Position numbers and translations under genes: made by a program
Shown: positions 6,196 to 8,388 of the stretch, piece after piece
Numbering within the stretch: position 1 is the first letter of the stretch
Layout of the letters: each line of letters begins with the position of its first letter
Notes under the pieces: model-generated
What the model saw: the letters and a program-made list of their open reading frames with translations, nothing else
Told to the model about the DNA's origin: nothing
The model's database searches: none
DNA from: Bifidobacteriaceae bacterium
Lineage (GTDB): Bacteria; Actinomycetota; Actinomycetes; Actinomycetales; WQXJ01
Direction: 5' to 3'
Assembly: GCA_031266115.1 (NCBI GenBank)
Contig: JAISBQ010000272.1
Coordinates: 1 to 8,388 of the forward strand
Length of the DNA: 8,388 nt

Positions 6196-6237
6196 ACGGA
6201 AGGCCCCACTTCCCAGGTGGGAGGCGGGGCCTTCCGT
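6196..6237 (-). terminator. Strong hairpin, probable groES terminator
   Basis: ACGGAAGGCCCC (6196-6207) and GGGGCCTTCCGT (6226-6237) pair perfectly over 12 bp. Past one A-C mismatch the stem continues through the inner CTTCCCA/TGGGAGG segment, giving a nearly unbroken hairpin of 42 bases. It lies 46 bases past the groES stop on the minus strand. The T-run after it is weak, as is common in high-GC actinobacteria. It ends 24 bases before the DUF4407 start, so it could also act as an attenuator of that gene. Confidence 0.8.
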
Positions 6238-6283
6238 GCTTGAGAGACAGACGAGGCCAGTGGCCACGCCTTCCAGCGAGCTA

Positions 6284-6577
6284 CTAGCCAACCACGGCGA
6301 GCACGTCGCGCGCCGAGAGGATCAAGAACTCCTCGTCAGCGTACTTGACTTCCGTGCCGCCGTACTTGGAGAAAATCACCTTGTCGCCCACGGCGACATC
6401 GAGCGGCACCCGCTGACCGTGATCGTCGATACGACCCGGCCCGACGGCGAGTACCTCGCCCTCCTGCGGCTTCTCCTTGGCGGTGTCTGGGATGACCAAC
6501 CCGGACGCTGTGGTCTGCTCCGCGTCGAGCGGACGGACCACGATCCGGTCTTCGAGCGGTTTGATGGAGACCGACAC
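6284..6577 (-). CDS. groES: Co-chaperonin GroES (Cpn10)
   Basis: A 97-residue GroES, normal length. It forms the seven-membered lid on GroEL in the cytoplasm and helps fold proteins after heat stress. It opens with SIKPLEDRIVVRPL (4-17). The mobile loop that contacts GroEL is about residues 18-34 and carries GLVIP (26-30). Further family signatures are GEVLAVGPGR (40-49), VGDKVIFSKYGGTEVK (63-78) and the C-terminal EEFLILSARDVLAVV. GTG 6577 is chosen because GAGG lies 6 bases upstream and the family begins there; an in-frame start at 6703 would add 42 unrelated residues. A CIRCE operator and promoter lie about 130-175 bases upstream. Unusually, no groEL follows on this strand. Confidence 0.97.
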   Translation of the reverse strand: MSVSIKPLEDRIVVRPLDAEQTTASGLVIPDTAKEKPQEGEVLAVGPGRIDDHGQRVPLDVAVGDKVIFSKYGGTEVKYADEEFLILSARDVLAVVG

Positions 6578-6709
6578 TGCGGACCTCACCTTCGCAAATA
6601 TCCGATATGAACAGTTACAGGTACGGCCGCATGGGCTGCCCAGCCCGCCGTCGCGGTGCCGAGCCGGGTTGGTCGATGCGGCCCCGAGCCCCGAAGGGCA
6701 CATCAGGAG

Positions 6710-6739
6710 AATGTAGAACCTCGGTTAGCACTCGGTCAA
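6710..6739 (-). promoter_or_regulatory. groES promoter
   Basis: On the minus strand TTGACC (6739-6734) and CTACAT (6716-6711) are separated by exactly 17 bases; TACATT one base further along is an alternative -10 box. The -35 box lies inside the CIRCE element, so HrcA binding would block polymerase. Transcription would start near 6703, giving a leader of about 125 bases before the groES start. Confidence 0.65.
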
Positions 6740-6751
6740 GGCGAGTGCCAA
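6725..6751. promoter_or_regulatory. CIRCE operator (HrcA binding site)
   Basis: TTAGCACTC, nine bases, then GAGTGCCAA. This matches the CIRCE consensus TTAGCACTC-N9-GAGTGCTAA at 17 of 18 positions, with one T to C change in the right arm. It overlaps the groES -35 box. HrcA represses chaperone genes through this site at normal temperature. The hrcA gene is not in the window. Confidence 0.93.
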
Positions 6752-6856
6752 CGGCGTGGCGCATCGTGATACGCCTCGCGGCCCTTCCGCGCCCGGCCCG
6801 GCACCACCACACGGCCGCCCGTGCATGTCGGTCCCACGCTCACGAGAGCTCGGCGC

Positions 6857-6898
6857 TATAGGCTGTGCGCAGTCGTGTCAACCCGGCCCATTGCCGGG
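6857..6898 (+). promoter_or_regulatory. Possible EIIA promoter -10 and leader hairpin
   Basis: TATAGG at 6857-6862 is the only AT-rich -10-like hexamer in the divergent gap; no -35 box is clear. It is followed by a perfect 6-bp hairpin, CCCGGC (6882-6887) and GCCGGG (6893-6898) around CCATT. If the promoter is right, the EIIA mRNA has a leader of about 115 bases that contains this hairpin. Confidence 0.3.
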
Positions 6899-6983
6899 CG
6901 CCGCCCTGACAACGAGACCGGACCGTCGCCCGCCCCTGACCGTTCGGTGTTCCCACCCGTGGACTCGCCTACAGGAGGTCATC

Positions 6984-7439
6984 GTGACCGTCACCGTTGC
7001 GGCACCCGTAGCCGGCACCGTCACCGCGCTCAGTGAAGTACCCGATCCCGTCTTCTCCCAGCTCATGATGGGCCCAGGCATCGCCATCGACCCGGCCAGC
7101 GACGCCGTGGCCGTCCTGTCACCCGTGGATGGCGTGATCGTGTCCCTCTACCCCCACGCCTTTATCGTCGAATCATCCGACGGCCAGGCGATCCTCGTGC
7201 ACCTCGGACTCGACACCATCGAGTTGCACGGTCGGGGCTTCACGCCGAAAATCGCCATCGGCGACACGGTCACGAAGGGCCAGCTGCTCACCACATGGAA
7301 CCCGGCCGGTGTCAAGGAGGCCGGGTTCTGCCCCATAGTGCCGATCATTGCGCTCCAAGCGGCACCCCCAGGCCCATCAACGCTCGCCTCGCTGGGCGTC
7401 CCGGTGCGCGCCGGCGATCCGCTTCTCACCCTGGGCTGA
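6984..7439 (+). CDS. PTS EIIA component, glucose family
   Basis: A 151-residue stand-alone EIIA of the glucose (Crr-like) phosphotransferase family. It takes phosphate from HPr on a histidine and passes it to a sugar-specific EIIB, in the cytoplasm at the membrane transporter. Family marks are VAAPVAGTVTALSEVPDPVF (5-24), GPGIAIDP (30-37), SPVDGVI (46-52), and AILVHLGLDTIEL (69-81) with the phosphorylated H73. H58 in YPHAF is the second active-site histidine. GTG 6984 follows a very strong AGGAGG (6973-6978) at a spacing of 5; the long upstream extension of the frame is not coding. The methyltransferase gene starts 16 bases past its stop, so they may share an mRNA. The sugar served cannot be told; regulatory roles like those of Crr are possible. 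Confidence 0.93.
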   Translation: MTVTVAAPVAGTVTALSEVPDPVFSQLMMGPGIAIDPASDAVAVLSPVDGVIVSLYPHAFIVESSDGQAILVHLGLDTIELHGRGFTPKIAIGDTVTKGQLLTTWNPAGVKEAGFCPIVPIIALQAAPPGPSTLASLGVPVRAGDPLLTLG

Positions 7440-7455
7440 CCCGCCGCACCTGCCC

Positions 7456-8388
7456 GTGACCCCTGACGACATCGCCGCCCTGACAGCTCCCGCCGGCCGC
7501 GCGCTCCTCGATTCGCTTCCGCCCTACGATGCCGACCTCGCCATGCGCCTCTCGGATGACCTGCGCCGCCGCGGGGTTCCACCGTCACTCGTTGCCGCTG
7601 CCCTCACCCAGTCCCGCCTCCGGGTGCGGGCCCACCCCAAACTCGGCGAGTTCGCCCGCACCATGTTGTTCACCGACACCGGCCTCCAGCAAGCCACCCG
7701 CCTCACCGTTGCGGCCCACCATGCCCGACGGCTTCGCGACGCCGACCTTCACCACGTTGCCGATCTCACCTGCGGCATTGGCGTCGACTCGATGGCGATG
7801 GCCGCCTTGGATCTGACGGTGACCGCCGTCGATGCCGACCCCACCACCGCGGCCATCGCCGCCCACAACCTGCGCCACTTCCCCGCCACCCGGGTGATCC
7901 ACGGGGACGGCCTCAGCCTCGACATGGACGCCCTGGGCGTCGATGGCATCTATGCCGATCCGTCACGCCGCACCTCCACCGGGAACCGGGTGTTCGACCC
8001 GGCCGCGTATAGCCCGCCACTGGACGCAATCCTCGCCCACGCCAAACGCCGCCCCCTGGGCCTCAAGGTGGCTCCCGGGATCCCGCACGCCTTGCTGCCC
8101 CCGGGCACCGAGGCTCAATGGGTGTCCGATGCCGGCACAGTGGTCGAGTGCACCATCTGGACCGGGCGTTTGGGCCGGTCCGGCCACCCCAGCGGCTCCG
8201 ATGACGTGGGCGGACACGCGGCATCGGCGCCGCGGGCTACACGAAGTGCGCTCGTCCTGGCCGCCGGCCACGCGACCGAGGTCGTCGAAGGCGGCGGTCC
8301 CCGCCTTGGGGTGGGGCCGCTCGGCGACTACCTGTTGGAACCGAACGGTGCGGTCATTCGCGCCAGCCTCATCGCCGAGGCCGCCGCC
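7456..8388 (+). CDS. Class I SAM-dependent methyltransferase, THUMP-like (partial)
   Basis: The first 311 codons of a gene cut by the window end. After a helical N-terminal part (LTAPAGRALLDSLPPYDA, 9-26; GEFARTMLFTDTGLQQATR, 64-82) comes a Rossmann methyltransferase core. The SAM-binding motif is VADLTCGIGVDS (101-112), the acidic motif AVDAD (124-128) binds the SAM ribose, and YADPSRR (166-172) lies at the active-site position. The segment FDPAAYSPPL (180-189) and KVAPGIPHALLP (204-215) are also typical of this family, which usually ends in a THUMP-like domain. That suggests RNA as substrate, but this is inference. GTG 7456 is the earliest good start and has only a weak ribosome binding site, 16 bases after the EIIA stop. 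Base composition is high-GC, like core genes. Confidence 0.88.
   Translation, partial: MTPDDIAALTAPAGRALLDSLPPYDADLAMRLSDDLRRRGVPPSLVAAALTQSRLRVRAHPKLGEFARTMLFTDTGLQQATRLTVAAHHARRLRDADLHHVADLTCGIGVDSMAMAALDLTVTAVDADPTTAAIAAHNLRHFPATRVIHGDGLSLDMDALGVDGIYADPSRRTSTGNRVFDPAAYSPPLDAILAHAKRRPLGLKVAPGIPHALLPPGTEAQWVSDAGTVVECTIWTGRLGRSGHPSGSDDVGGHAASAPRATRSALVLAAGHATEVVEGGGPRLGVGPLGDYLLEPNGAVIRASLIAEAAA

Overview
The window reads as part of a high-GC Gram-positive (Actinomycetota) chromosome. Support for this: high overall GC (42 of 60 bases in a sample at 7981-8040), GTG starts, a groES gene under a HrcA-type CIRCE operator, a methyltransferase of a type I associate with actinobacteria, and two genes that look leaderless. 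Genus cannot be told from the sequence.

Layout. Bases 1-552 hold no convincing gene but end in an interlaced set of inverted repeats around a promoter. This drives an AlbA_2/Schlafen-type ATP-binding transcriptional regulator (553-2037, +). A 418-base gap (2038-2455) carries four copies of a short repeat in both orientations and a hairpin. Next is a zinc-dependent medium-chain alcohol dehydrogenase (2456-3475, +). A 224-base gap leads to three small overlapping genes (3700-4664, +): a DUF3791-type small protein, a DUF3990 protein of the ADP-ribosyltransferase-like class, and a second small acidic protein. This looks like a toxin-antitoxin-type module and is the most interesting item here.

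Facing it on the minus strand is a DUF4407 membrane/coiled-coil protein (6172-4727). A strong hairpin separates it from a stand-alone groES (6577-6284), which has a CIRCE operator lying over its promoter (6711-6751). Diverging from groES on the plus strand are a stand-alone PTS EIIA of the glucose family (6984-7439) and a class I SAM-dependent methyltransferase with a THUMP-like tail (7456 onward, cut by the window end).

How it fits together. The right half (groES, EIIA, methyltransferase) looks like ordinary core chromosome. The left half (regulator, repeats, dehydrogenase, DUF3990 module) looks like accessory DNA, with lower GC in the module (33 of 60 in a sample at 3781-3840). The regulator and the module share a near-identical start signal, TACGAT then six bases then ATG, with no ribosome binding site. 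All family assignments are from recognition of motifs by eye; no database search was run.
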